DNA of 21,034 nucleotides from Bacteroidota bacterium. Its GTDB lineage: Bacteria; Bacteroidota; Bacteroidia; UKL13-3. Made by a program: the position numbers and the translations under genes. Position 1 is the stretch's first letter. Each line of letters opens with the position of its first letter. Positions 1-9,041 of the stretch are shown here, one piece after another. The DNA lies in assembly GCA_947449515.1 (NCBI GenBank), contig CANFSD010000011.1, positions 1 to 21,034 of the forward strand, given 5' to 3'. The notes under the pieces are model-generated. The model searched no databases. It was not told the origin of the DNA and saw nothing but the letters and a program-made list of their open reading frames with translations.

Positions 1-2
1 CT

Positions 3-245
3 AGCTCGTATGATTATCAAATTACTTATTTCACCAACAAGAAAGCCTATATTATACATCCTAGTCCAAGCAGCTATTACCTTGATATAACAAGTTTGGT
101 AGATCTTTTAAACATTGCTTTAAGCGATGCCGGTTTGGAAGAAAGGTATGTAATGCTGTATAACGACAGTGAAATTTGTCAAATTGTTTTTGGCAAACCT
201 GGTGCTGTTGAAATGCTAAATGAAAAATACCAAATCAGTTACTAG
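3..245 (+). CDS. C-terminal fragment of an unidentified protein
   Basis: An open frame enters from the left edge and ends at TAG 243-245, giving 80 residues. It reads SSYDYQITYFTNKKAYIIHP at the start and ends in NEKYQISY. I do not recognise the family; there is no visible signal peptide, cysteine motif or transmembrane segment in the part present. Codon use resembles its neighbours, and no in-frame stop interrupts it, which supports a real gene cut by the window boundary. It converges on the minus-strand oxygenase gene, and the two stop codons interlock within CTAG at 242-245. Confidence 0.6.
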   Translation, partial: SSYDYQITYFTNKKAYIIHPSPSSYYLDITSLVDLLNIALSDAGLEERYVMLYNDSEICQIVFGKPGAVEMLNEKYQISY

Positions 246-1012
246 TGATCTGCTGTTTTACTTTTGCTAAAGTAGCTTTTGATCTTAACTGCAGGCACCC
301 AAATTTTTGACAATAAATATTTAACAGGGCTTTCCTTTTTAACGTGCCAAACAGTGGTTCTACTAGACTCTAGTTGGTCTGTATGAATGGTGTAGGCATA
401 GGCAGCAATAGAGGTTCTAAACTTACTTTCAGGGAATTGAATTGGATCATAACCATGAAGCGTATAACTTCTACAATGCATAATAGCCAAACGATTGAAA
501 GGCACATCTACTTCCGTTTTTTCGCCAGTTCTGCCATCTTCTAATTTCAATTCTCCCCCATGTTCTTTTTGCCAATCTTTATTAATATAAAGCAATAGGT
601 TTAGGTTTCTATACCAATTATCGTGCAAGGGATGGTAATTGAAATCGGCATGCATATCTAGGAAGCTGCCACGTTTGCCCTGGTGAATACCACCACCATA
701 AAAAGTTGGGTCGATAAAAATATCTTCATTTGAAATATAGCTCACAAACTCAGCAAAACGAGGGTCTAAGAAATCTTCATGTAACTCCTTAAACAAGCCA
801 CCCAATTCATAATACTTGCTTTTCTCAAACTTGTTTTTGGCAAAAACGTAATCGGCGCTGGGCGTTTCAATTTCAGGAATTTGACTGTATAAGGCAAGTA
901 GTTTATCCTCTTCACAAATGCCATCAATGCCAATATGAGGAAAGGGTTTGGCTTCCAAAAATTGTTTTCTAAATAAGTCTTTATTGGCTTCTAGGTAATC
1001 GAAACGAATCAT
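242..1012 (-). CDS. 2OG-Fe(II) oxygenase family protein
   Basis: The 256-residue protein has the signature of Fe(II)- and 2-oxoglutarate-dependent dioxygenases of the prolyl-hydroxylase-like type. The metal-binding HxD is H121-A-D123 in MHADFNYHP, the distal histidine is H186 in YTLHGY, and the 2-oxoglutarate-binding arginine is R199 in FRTSIAAY. These enzymes couple decarboxylation of 2-oxoglutarate to hydroxylation of a protein or small-molecule substrate; the substrate cannot be told from sequence. There is no signal peptide, so it should be cytoplasmic. A basic C-terminal tail follows the fold (about residues 222-256). It lies 75 nt downstream of the HtrA gene on the same strand and may be co-transcribed. 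No terminator is visible at its 3' end, where it meets the plus-strand partial gene. The family call is firm; the role is unknown. Confidence 0.88.
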   Translation of the reverse strand: MIRFDYLEANKDLFRKQFLEAKPFPHIGIDGICEEDKLLALYSQIPEIETPSADYVFAKNKFEKSKYYELGGLFKELHEDFLDPRFAEFVSYISNEDIFIDPTFYGGGIHQGKRGSFLDMHADFNYHPLHDNWYRNLNLLLYINKDWQKEHGGELKLEDGRTGEKTEVDVPFNRLAIMHCRSYTLHGYDPIQFPESKFRTSIAAYAYTIHTDQLESSRTTVWHVKKESPVKYLLSKIWVPAVKIKSYFSKSKTADH

Positions 1013-1087
1013 AGTATAGTTTTAATAAGTGATTATGCGCCTTGGCAAGATGCAGAAAAAGTGAGATTTATGAAAGTAATAAAATTA

Positions 1088-2524
1088 TCAATAGGTATAA
1101 AATGAGAAAACACCACGGCCGCCATTAGGGAAAATACCCTCAATAGAAACTTGACCACGCATGGTTTCTAGGGCATTAATTAAATCCTCAAGACGCTCGT
1201 ATTCACGCTTGTTGAGCGATGTTATAATAAATCCTTCTTGGATGCCCATATTGGCAATTCTTCCCTGACGAATATTAATAATACGGTATCCAAAACGCGC
1301 GCCTAATTTTTCACGCTCAAGCTTTGAGATTGCTTGAAAATCGGCTCCAAGAATTTCCGAACCCTTGGTACCTTTCTTTAGTATCGCAGTATTTCCTTCT
1401 TCATTTAACAAGTCAAGGGTACCTTGAATTTCTTTTTGATCGCGTAAAAAGCTAACGCGAATTTTATCTCCTGGTCTTAAATAGGCCAATTGCTCATCGT
1501 AATTGGCTTTGGTATCAATGTCCTTGTCGTTTATTTTAATTAGGATATCACCTTTTCGCAATCCTGCTTTTTCTGCTGGACCATCTTCAAAAACATTTTC
1601 AACAAAAACACCGTGGTTATTAGTAATGTTGAGGCGTTGCGCTAAAGCCGCATCTATATCTTTTACTTCAAGTCCTGTAAATCCACGTTGAACCGTTTTG
1701 TAATCCACTAAATCTTTTACAATTTTGGCTACAATATTTACTGGAATAGCAAAGCCATATCCATTGTACGATCCGGTATTACTTGCAATGGCGGTATTTA
1801 TACCAACCAACCTACCCTCCAAATCAACCAAGGCCCCCCCGCTGTTTCCTGGATTGATAGCGGCATCTGTTTGTATAAAACTTTCAATTGGAAATTGGTT
1901 GTTTACTATATTGATATTTCTACCTTTTGCACTAACAATACCTGCTGTAACAGTTGAGGTTAAATTAAAAGGATTGCCAACCGCCAAAACCCATTCACCC
2001 ACTTGCAATTTATCTGAATTCCCTAGAACAACATGTGGTAAATTTCTGGCTTCAATTTTCAACAAAGCTAAATCGGTTGAGGGGTCTGTACCAATTACCT
2101 TTGCCTGATAAGATTGTTTGTTGTTATTGGTAATTACTTCAATTTGATCGGCATTTTTTACTACATGTAAATTGGTAACTATATAGCCATCTGCGCTAAG
2201 AATTACACCAGAACCAGAACTTGAAACGGGACCTCTTTGTCCAAAAAAATCCATTCCATTCCAAAAATCGAAAAAAGGATCTTGCTGGTAAACACGTTGC
2301 TTGGTTAGTGTCTTAATAAATACTACACTGTGAATAGAAGCCTGGCTGGCCCTTACAAAATCTGGCATTCCAGCTACAGGAACCTTGTAATCAACAGAGG
2401 AATAATTTGCCTCGTTTTTACTTGCCGTTTCTAATACTAATACTTTACTTTGAAATTGAGAGATGAGCATTGCGCCTGCCATTCCACTGGCTAAGCCCAA
2501 TAAAATTACCGACAACTTCTTCAT
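1088..2524 (-). CDS. HtrA/Deg-family periplasmic serine protease with two PDZ domains
   Basis: The 478-residue protein is an S1C (DegP/DegQ/HtrA) protease that degrades or refolds damaged envelope proteins. A hydrophobic N-terminal segment (about residues 4-22) acts as signal anchor or signal peptide. The catalytic triad is H120 (TNLHVV), D151 (STDLALLKI) and S228 (NPGNSGGAL), all intact. A first PDZ domain spans roughly 282-372, with the GPAEKAGLRKGDIL loop, and a second, more diverged PDZ about 385-475. Length matches the usual 450-500 residues. The ATG at 2522-2524 directly precedes the signal sequence. It sits 55 nt downstream of the DUF1573 gene and 75 nt upstream of the oxygenase gene, all on the minus strand. 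Family assignment is firm; choosing between DegP and DegQ names is not possible from sequence. Confidence 0.96.
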   Translation of the reverse strand: MKKLSVILLGLASGMAGAMLISQFQSKVLVLETASKNEANYSSVDYKVPVAGMPDFVRASQASIHSVVFIKTLTKQRVYQQDPFFDFWNGMDFFGQRGPVSSSGSGVILSADGYIVTNLHVVKNADQIEVITNNNKQSYQAKVIGTDPSTDLALLKIEARNLPHVVLGNSDKLQVGEWVLAVGNPFNLTSTVTAGIVSAKGRNINIVNNQFPIESFIQTDAAINPGNSGGALVDLEGRLVGINTAIASNTGSYNGYGFAIPVNIVAKIVKDLVDYKTVQRGFTGLEVKDIDAALAQRLNITNNHGVFVENVFEDGPAEKAGLRKGDILIKINDKDIDTKANYDEQLAYLRPGDKIRVSFLRDQKEIQGTLDLLNEEGNTAILKKGTKGSEILGADFQAISKLEREKLGARFGYRIINIRQGRIANMGIQEGFIITSLNKREYERLEDLINALETMRGQVSIEGIFPNGGRGVFSFYTY

Positions 2525-2579
2525 AGAATCAAATAATCTTTGTGTTAGGTTAAATAATAGTTTAATTGGTTTAAATAAA

Positions 2580-3716
2580 TTACTCTGTTACGTTTATTTT
2601 AACGGTTAAAGTTATTTCAGATTGGTTTGGATCATTGGTTATTAACTTCAATGTTTTGCTATCTGGTCCAGCCATATTTACCAAAGAATAAGTAACTTTA
2701 AGTGTGGCTGTTTTACCTTTGGGGATAATGGTTTGATCCAATTCCGGATTTAGGCAACTGCAACTTCTCACTACTCTACGAATAATCAAATCATTTTTAC
2801 CTTTATTGGTAATAGTAAATGTAGCCACAGGAGAATTGAACAAGGGTACATTTCCTAAATCAATTTCAGCAGCATTTAATTGTAATTTTGGCGCTTTTTT
2901 TAGGTCTTTTTTTGTTAGCGTGCTAAAATCCTCCACCACATTTGCAGAAATATAAAACTTCTTAATTGGCAAGGAATCGTCATTGGTAAAAATCCTTAGC
3001 TCTTGTCTGTTTTGACCATATTCAATAGGCTTTCTAGGGTAGTAACGCACTTTAATTCGCATATCGGTATTGGGAGGCATATTGTCATAAGGCCTAATAG
3101 CTTCTACATTACCTGGCGCCTCAATTTTGTAAACGTAAATGCGTTTATTACTCATGTTGTATAAACCTATTTCGGTTGAATCATAAGAGGTGTTTTTCAC
3201 TTTATTAAAGGTGAGACTATTGGTAATTACTGCTAAATTACCATATTGGTATTTGTAGGTATCAGCAAAATTAAATTTAGAGGCATACACGTGACCTTTA
3301 ATGGTTAAGGTAGCATTTACGGGCGAACCATCTGTTTCAACCAAAATTGTTTTATCAAATTCACCTTGACGACCATCTGGGTCGAAACTAGCGATAACAA
3401 GTCCTGAATCTCCCGACTGAACTGGCGTTCTGGTCCATGTGGTATTTGTACAACCGCAGGATGTTTGAATATTTTTGATAATTAATGGTCCTTGACCTAA
3501 ATTAATAAATCTAAAGGTATGGTATACCCTACCACCTTTTTCATTGATATTACCAAAATTGAACTTCTGGTAATCAAACTGCAAAACTCCTTGTCCGGGC
3601 GCTGGTACAGGCTGCACTGCAGTAATTTTATTTTTTTCATTGTTCTTCTTTTGGGCCGTTGCCCCAAACGTAAAAAACGAACTTAAAAGTAGTAAACTAT
3701 AAATTTTCTTTGTCAT
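2580..3716 (-). CDS. Exported DUF1573 protein with two ASH-like domains
   Basis: With the ATG at 3716 the protein has 378 residues; an in-frame TTG 12 nt further upstream is a weaker start. Residues 1-21 form a signal peptide ending around TFGATA-QKK. The first DUF1573 domain (about 45-145) contains the typical FDYQKFNFGNI opening and the SCGCT motif (C87, C89). A last domain (about 278-376) repeats the plan with SCSC (C319, C321), and the middle (about 150-265) looks like a further immunoglobulin-like beta domain. DUF1573 proteins are very common in Bacteroidota and related to ASH/MSP beta domains; their biochemical role is not established. The paired CxC cysteines may form disulfides or bind metal, which is inference. 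It lies between the amidase and HtrA genes with 55-nt gaps. Confidence 0.9.
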   Translation of the reverse strand: MTKKIYSLLLLSSFFTFGATAQKKNNEKNKITAVQPVPAPGQGVLQFDYQKFNFGNINEKGGRVYHTFRFINLGQGPLIIKNIQTSCGCTNTTWTRTPVQSGDSGLVIASFDPDGRQGEFDKTILVETDGSPVNATLTIKGHVYASKFNFADTYKYQYGNLAVITNSLTFNKVKNTSYDSTEIGLYNMSNKRIYVYKIEAPGNVEAIRPYDNMPPNTDMRIKVRYYPRKPIEYGQNRQELRIFTNDDSLPIKKFYISANVVEDFSTLTKKDLKKAPKLQLNAAEIDLGNVPLFNSPVATFTITNKGKNDLIIRRVVRSCSCLNPELDQTIIPKGKTATLKVTYSLVNMAGPDSKTLKLITNDPNQSEITLTVKINVTE

Positions 3717-3771
3717 AATTTTTATCAAACAATATCAATTGGACGAACAATATACTAAATACGTTGCAAGG

Positions 3772-4560
3772 CTAGCAAATTTCAAACTTATCTGTGTCTA
3801 AACCAAGGGGGAAACTTTCTTTGTAGGTCTGTAGAGAGGCCATATTTAAGCTAATTTCTTTAATGGCCGCCTCGTGTTCAATTTTACAAATAATATTCCC
3901 CAAGGGATCAATAGCAGCAGAATTTCCATTGTGATAAATTTCTTTACCATCATTGCCAATTCTATTTACTGCCACCACATATGCTTGGTTTTCAATTGCC
4001 CTTGCCTGCAACAACAAATCCCAGTGTTTGCTGCGTCTTTCGGGCCAATTAGCCACCATTAATAACAAGTCGTAATTAAAGCTAGCCGTTTTGCGTAACC
4101 AAACTGGAAAGCGTAAATCATAACAAACAAATGGTGCTATATTCCATCCTTTATAATGAATAAGTATTTGCTTTTTGCCCCTTGTATAATGTTGCTCTTC
4201 CTCTCCCATCCTAAATAAATGCGCCTTATCGTAATGTTCAATATTTCCATTTGGTTCGACCCAAACAAAGCGATTATAAAAAGATTGGGCCTCTTTAATG
4301 ATAATACTTCCGCAAATAGCTGCTCCCGTTACTTTCGCCCATTCTTGCATTTTTTGAATGGTTCGACCCGACATGTCTTCTGCAAAGATCTCTGCTTGCA
4401 TGGTAAATCCAGTAGAAAACATTTCAGGCAAAACAACTAAATCTACTGGTTCTGAAAGCTGTTTTATGCAATTTTCAAACAAGGCCAAGTTTGCAGAAAT
4501 ATCTTCCCAAACTAAATCTTGCTGCAATAAAATTACCTTAAGTTCTGGTTTACCTTCCAT
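3772..4560 (-). CDS. Carbon-nitrogen hydrolase, omega-amidase (YafV/NIT2) type
   Basis: The 262-residue protein (ATG at 4560; a TTG 21 nt upstream would only add MYYKINR) belongs to the nitrilase superfamily. The Glu-Lys-Cys triad is visible: E46 in VLPEMFSTGF, K112 in YDKAHLFRMGEE and C146 in FVCYDLRFPVW. These strings match the YafV/NIT2 branch, whose members hydrolyse 2-oxoglutaramate or 2-oxosuccinamate to the keto acid and ammonia, a repair step for products of glutamine transamination. There is no signal peptide, so it is cytoplasmic. It is the first gene of the minus-strand run and is divergent from the large secreted protein across a 136-nt gap, where no convincing minus-strand promoter box was seen. 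The family is certain; the substrate is inferred from the branch. Confidence 0.9.
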   Translation of the reverse strand: MEGKPELKVILLQQDLVWEDISANLALFENCIKQLSEPVDLVVLPEMFSTGFTMQAEIFAEDMSGRTIQKMQEWAKVTGAAICGSIIIKEAQSFYNRFVWVEPNGNIEHYDKAHLFRMGEEEQHYTRGKKQILIHYKGWNIAPFVCYDLRFPVWLRKTASFNYDLLLMVANWPERRSKHWDLLLQARAIENQAYVVAVNRIGNDGKEIYHNGNSAAIDPLGNIICKIEHEAAIKEISLNMASLQTYKESFPLGLDTDKFEIC

Positions 4561-4696
4561 CCTATTGATTTTGTAATACAAATGAAACCTTTTTAGCCCT
4601 TTTTTCCATTGCCTAATACGTTAAATTTTAGCTAAAAAAAGATACGAAAAAAGCATGGTATTTATTATCCTTCAAATATTTATATTTACCTAATTT

Positions 4697-7600
4697 TTGA
4701 AACACTACCATAAATATGGCCATCCAATAAAGTTATTCATTTTGAATATGGTTTTGGTATGCCTATTTGCTAAAGATTCCAAGGCTTCATTACCCTTTAA
4801 AACGGCCATTCAATTTACAGAAAACAAGGGCCAATGGCCACAAAATGTTTTGTTTAAATCTGATCTTCCTATTGGAAATTTGTTTGTAGAAAAAAATTGC
4901 CTCAGCTATTTATTTGTTGATAAAGAAGCCACCCATCACATGGAACATGGTAAAAAGCAGGCATCCATTCATTTCCATGCTGTAAAGGTTAATTTATTAA
5001 ATGCCAATCCAAATCCACAAGTTATAAAAGAGTTGCAAAACGAAGCATATCTCAATTATTTTGTAGGCGATCCAAGCACATGGGCAAGCAATGTTTATAG
5101 CTATCAAAAAATTACGCTTAAGAACATTTATCCAAAAATTGATTTAGAAATATTGGCACAAAAGGATGGAATAAAAATCAATTTTAATTTGCAAGCAGGT
5201 GCCAATCCAAAACTCATAGAACTTGCTTATTCAGGTGCCGATAAAATTGAACTTCTCAACAACGAGCTCCATGTAAAAACCAGTCTTGGTGAGCTAGTAG
5301 AGCAAGTGCCCGTTAGTTTTCAAACTATTGGATCAGAAAAAAGAAAAGTTGCAACCCAATTTATTTTAGATGGAAACATATTGCGCTATAAGCTAAAAAC
5401 CTATAACCATTACCTGCCAATTTCTATTGACCCAAGTGTGGTATTTGGTACTTATGTTGGCAGTGCGGCAGACAATTTTGGATTTGCAGCCAGTTACGAT
5501 AATGCAGGAAATGCTTATGGTGCTGGAACAGTTTATGCGGCAAATTTCCCTGTTACTGCTGGCGCTTACGATGTAAGTTTTGGTGGGGGTAATGCCGCCA
5601 ATAATGAATACGCCCGCGATGCTTTTATTGTTAAATTTAACCCCAGTGGTTCGAGCCTAATTTTTGGAACTTTTATTGGTGGAAGCGATAACGAACAACC
5701 TCACAGTGTTAGCATTAGTGGTGGGGAAATTGTAGTGTTTGGCACCACTTATTCAAGCAATTTCCCGGTAACTTTTGGAGGTTTTGATAGAACCTATAAT
5801 GGAAAATCAGACCTGTTTGTATTAAAACTCAATGGCTCTGGAAGTATTCTTTTGGCTTCTACCTTTATTGGAGGTAGTGAAGACGATGGTATCAATGGCG
5901 ATGCCGTTTATAATTTTGCACTTCAACCACATTCCCTCCCTTACAATTATGCAGACTGGTTTAGGGGTGAAGTGATAACCGACATTGGTAACAATATTTA
6001 TGTTTCCACTTGTACCAAATCTAATCAAGGCCAAGGTATACCTCTTGTTAATGCATCCCAAGCAACTTTTGGTGGAGGAACTCAAGATGCCTATATTATC
6101 AAACTCAGTAGCAACTTGGGTACCATTTTGTACAGTACCTATTTGGGCGCAGCTGGCGAAGAATCTGCCCATTCTATTTGCCTAAATAATTTAAACGAAC
6201 TAATTGTTGGTGGAGGCACTACCAGTTCTACTTTGTTATACAACAGCGCTGCATTTGGTTATAGCGGCGATGTGGATGGATTCATAGCCAAATTTTCAAG
6301 CAGCGGGGTTAAACAAAAATTGGTTTACATTGGTACTACGGAGTACGACCAACTATTTTTTGTTCAAACAGATGCACAAAACAATATTTACTCTTTGGGT
6401 CAAACCAATGGCTTTTTACCCAAAACCAGTGGAACATATGGACAGGCCAATACAAGGCAATTTGTTCAAAAATACGATCCAACACTAAGCAATATTATTG
6501 CAAGTACCACCTTTGGAAAATCTGGCACAGCTCCCTCCTTATCGCCCACCGCGTTTATGGTAGATGTTTGTGGCAGAATTTATATCAGTGGTTGGGGAGG
6601 TGGAACCAATCAAAGCTATCACAATGGCATGGACAATGTTTCTGGACTGCCCCTTACCAACGATGCATTTCAAAAAACAACAGATGGTTCAGATTTTTAC
6701 TTAATGGTATTGAGTCAAAATTTTGGCAAATTATTATATTCCTCTTATTACGGTGGCGCATTTAGCCAAGAACATGTAGATGGTGGAACCAGTCATTTTG
6801 ACAAAGCCGGAATCGTTTACCAAGCCGTTTGCGCGGGCTGCGGGGGATTAAGCGATTTTCCTACAACTACAACTGCGTATTCAAGAACAAATCCAGGTAA
6901 ACGTGCCTATAATCCCAATGTTGGTGGTTGTAACTTGGGCATGTTTAAATTTGATATGCGTACCTATTTGGGGCCTCCTGTTTTTAGGGATACGCTATTA
7001 ACCGTAATGGTTGGCCATAATTTAAATTTTGATTTTACGGTCACCTGCAACCCAGATGCAAACCTTACTATGAATGGCAGCGGAACTGTTATTGACAGGT
7101 TAAATAACCCCGCTATTCTGAGCGTAGTAAATAAAATACCTGGATTGCTCAATGGTAATATTACTTGGACGCCCGCATGCACAGACTACCCCAGCGATAC
7201 TTTAGTCATTAACCTTCAATTTGACGATGATGTTTGTCCAAGCTCCAATACCGTTTATGGTAAAATAAAAATATTAATTGAGCCCGAACCTATTATTGGT
7301 CCGCCATTTCCAGAATGTATTAAGGTGATAAACGATAGCACCTTGGAATTAAAATGGCAGAACAGTATTGCAGATGTAAACTTCTTAAAATACCAAATTA
7401 TAAGAAGCATTAATGGAGGGCCATTTATTTACAGAGATTCATTAGGAGATCAAATTAATACTGTTTTTGCCGATACCAAAGCACCAGACAATTTAAACAT
7501 CAACTATTGTTTTCAAATGGTTTCCCTAAACAAATGCGGCATTCCGGGAGATTCATCTAGAACCATTTGCAGTATTGCTAAGAATGATACCAGCACGGTT

Positions 7601-9040
7601 CCGGTTTTTCAAAACATCCAAAAGGAGCTTTTTATCTTGCATGCATTTGATACATTCAATCAGAATTTTGTAATTAATTCTAAGGACCCAAAAGATTCTG
7701 TATTCATCAAGTTATCTGGTACATTTATTCAAAAAAACAAAGGCCTTAGCCTAGTTCAAAATCAACTAGGTTCAGCCAATTTAAGTGTTAATTGGGTTCC
7801 AACCTGCGTAGATATTTATGCAGACACACTTGAAATAAAATTGCTGGTGAGAGACAATGCCTGTCCTAATTTCAGACAAAATATTAAGACCATTCAATTT
7901 TATGTAATTCCGCCAGAACCAGCAAAAGCGCCTTCTATCAGCTGTCCAAAGAAACTTAGCAAAGATTCTGTTTATATAGAATGGACTCCTTTTCTTAAAA
8001 AGCCCTTTACAAAAAATTTATACTTATTTAGAAAAGTAAATGGCGTTAGAAGCTTAATTGCTATCATCAACAATTTAAATTCCATTTGTTATATCGACAA
8101 ATTTACCTTGGATCCAAACCAAAATACTTGTTATGAAATTAGTTCGTCTGACATCTGTAATTATTTTGGAGATACCAGTGCAGCAAGCTGTGCGCAAAGC
8201 AATACGAGCTTTGCTCCTGATTTAACTATCTACACTGCAACGGTTCAAAATAACAAAGATATTCAATTAATTTTTGAACAAGCAGCGGCAGATAGTTTTT
8301 GGCATTATGAAATTTGGAAACGTAAAGGACGCAGTGGTGTTTATAATTTAGAAAGCACCATCACTACCGTATCGGATACGCAGTTTATTGACAATAAGGT
8401 AAAGGTTAGTGAGAATAGTTATTGCTATCAATTGGTTAATTTTGATGTATGTGGTAATAAAAGTCAGAGTAACAAAGAAGCCTGTACCATTTTATTAAAT
8501 GGTAAAGCTGAGCCATTTGTTAATTCAATGAATTGGCTACCCTATGAATATTGGTCTATGGGTATTAATCGTTATGAAGTATTAAAAACAGAACCACTCC
8601 TTTATAATGAACAATTATTTAAAAGCACTGGTGAAAAACCTTTGCTTGCGGTTGATGATAATTTGAATTATGACAATGGGCTATATGAATACACCATTAT
8701 GGCCTATGAGAATTTGGCCGGCAATTTACAAACCAGTAAATCCAATACCATTCAACTCATTCAACTGCCATTGTTGTATGCGCCAAATGCTTACACAGAC
8801 AACGGGGATGGCTTAAACGACCTGTTTAAAACAGTTCCTGTATTTGTGAAAGATTACCATTTACAAATATACAATCGTTGGGGAGAACGCATCTTTGAAA
8901 CATACAATAAAAAGGAAGGGTTTACAGGGAAATTTAAATCCAATGAAGTACAATCTGATGTGTATTTTTATTTGGTTGATTACACTGGATGGGATGAAAA
9001 ATCTTACACACTCAAGGGTAATTTCACCATCCTTAGGTAA
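4697..9040 (+). CDS. Large secreted SBBP-repeat protein with CHU_C/gliding-motility (T9SS) C-terminal domain
   Basis: The 1447-residue protein is likely exported by Sec and then by the type IX system. Residues 1-30 form a signal peptide if the TTG at 4697 is used; the first in-frame ATG (4748) would leave only a weak one, so TTG is preferred, and a stop 6 nt before it excludes longer forms. Next comes a Bacteroidota N-terminal region starting TENKGQWPQN (about 41-245), then SBBP-type beta-propeller-like repeats (about 248-755) with recurring FGT(Y/F)IGGS and AFIVKFNPSGSSL phrases. Two similar cadherin/Ig-like domains follow (about 760-865 and 967-1074), alternating with fibronectin-III-like domains (about 866-966, 1075-1170, 1171-1262 and on to 1355). 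The C-terminus (about 1356-1447), with YAPNAYTDNGDGLNDLF and IYNRWGERIFET, is the CHU_C domain used for T9SS export. Its stop lies 1 nt from the convergent gldD stop. Ligand or role is unknown; adhesin-like surface function is inference. Confidence 0.92.
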   Translation: MKHYHKYGHPIKLFILNMVLVCLFAKDSKASLPFKTAIQFTENKGQWPQNVLFKSDLPIGNLFVEKNCLSYLFVDKEATHHMEHGKKQASIHFHAVKVNLLNANPNPQVIKELQNEAYLNYFVGDPSTWASNVYSYQKITLKNIYPKIDLEILAQKDGIKINFNLQAGANPKLIELAYSGADKIELLNNELHVKTSLGELVEQVPVSFQTIGSEKRKVATQFILDGNILRYKLKTYNHYLPISIDPSVVFGTYVGSAADNFGFAASYDNAGNAYGAGTVYAANFPVTAGAYDVSFGGGNAANNEYARDAFIVKFNPSGSSLIFGTFIGGSDNEQPHSVSISGGEIVVFGTTYSSNFPVTFGGFDRTYNGKSDLFVLKLNGSGSILLASTFIGGSEDDGINGDAVYNFALQPHSLPYNYADWFRGEVITDIGNNIYVSTCTKSNQGQGIPLVNASQATFGGGTQDAYIIKLSSNLGTILYSTYLGAAGEESAHSICLNNLNELIVGGGTTSSTLLYNSAAFGYSGDVDGFIAKFSSSGVKQKLVYIGTTEYDQLFFVQTDAQNNIYSLGQTNGFLPKTSGTYGQANTRQFVQKYDPTLSNIIASTTFGKSGTAPSLSPTAFMVDVCGRIYISGWGGGTNQSYHNGMDNVSGLPLTNDAFQKTTDGSDFYLMVLSQNFGKLLYSSYYGGAFSQEHVDGGTSHFDKAGIVYQAVCAGCGGLSDFPTTTTAYSRTNPGKRAYNPNVGGCNLGMFKFDMRTYLGPPVFRDTLLTVMVGHNLNFDFTVTCNPDANLTMNGSGTVIDRLNNPAILSVVNKIPGLLNGNITWTPACTDYPSDTLVINLQFDDDVCPSSNTVYGKIKILIEPEPIIGPPFPECIKVINDSTLELKWQNSIADVNFLKYQIIRSINGGPFIYRDSLGDQINTVFADTKAPDNLNINYCFQMVSLNKCGIPGDSSRTICSIAKNDTSTVPVFQNIQKELFILHAFDTFNQNFVINSKDPKDSVFIKLSGTFIQKNKGLSLVQNQLGSANLSVNWVPTCVDIYADTLEIKLLVRDNACPNFRQNIKTIQFYVIPPEPAKAPSISCPKKLSKDSVYIEWTPFLKKPFTKNLYLFRKVNGVRSLIAIINNLNSICYIDKFTLDPNQNTCYEISSSDICNYFGDTSAASCAQSNTSFAPDLTIYTATVQNNKDIQLIFEQAAADSFWHYEIWKRKGRSGVYNLESTITTVSDTQFIDNKVKVSENSYCYQLVNFDVCGNKSQSNKEACTILLNGKAEPFVNSMNWLPYEYWSMGINRYEVLKTEPLLYNEQLFKSTGEKPLLAVDDNLNYDNGLYEYTIMAYENLAGNLQTSKSNTIQLIQLPLLYAPNAYTDNGDGLNDLFKTVPVFVKDYHLQIYNRWGERIFETYNKKEGFTGKFKSNEVQSDVYFYLVDYTGWDEKSYTLKGNFTILR

Positions 9041-9041
9041 C

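Noticed and set aside
1725..2108. 127-residue plus-strand frame opposite the HtrA protease
   Set aside because: It is a mirror of the conserved protease domain with no family features of its own.
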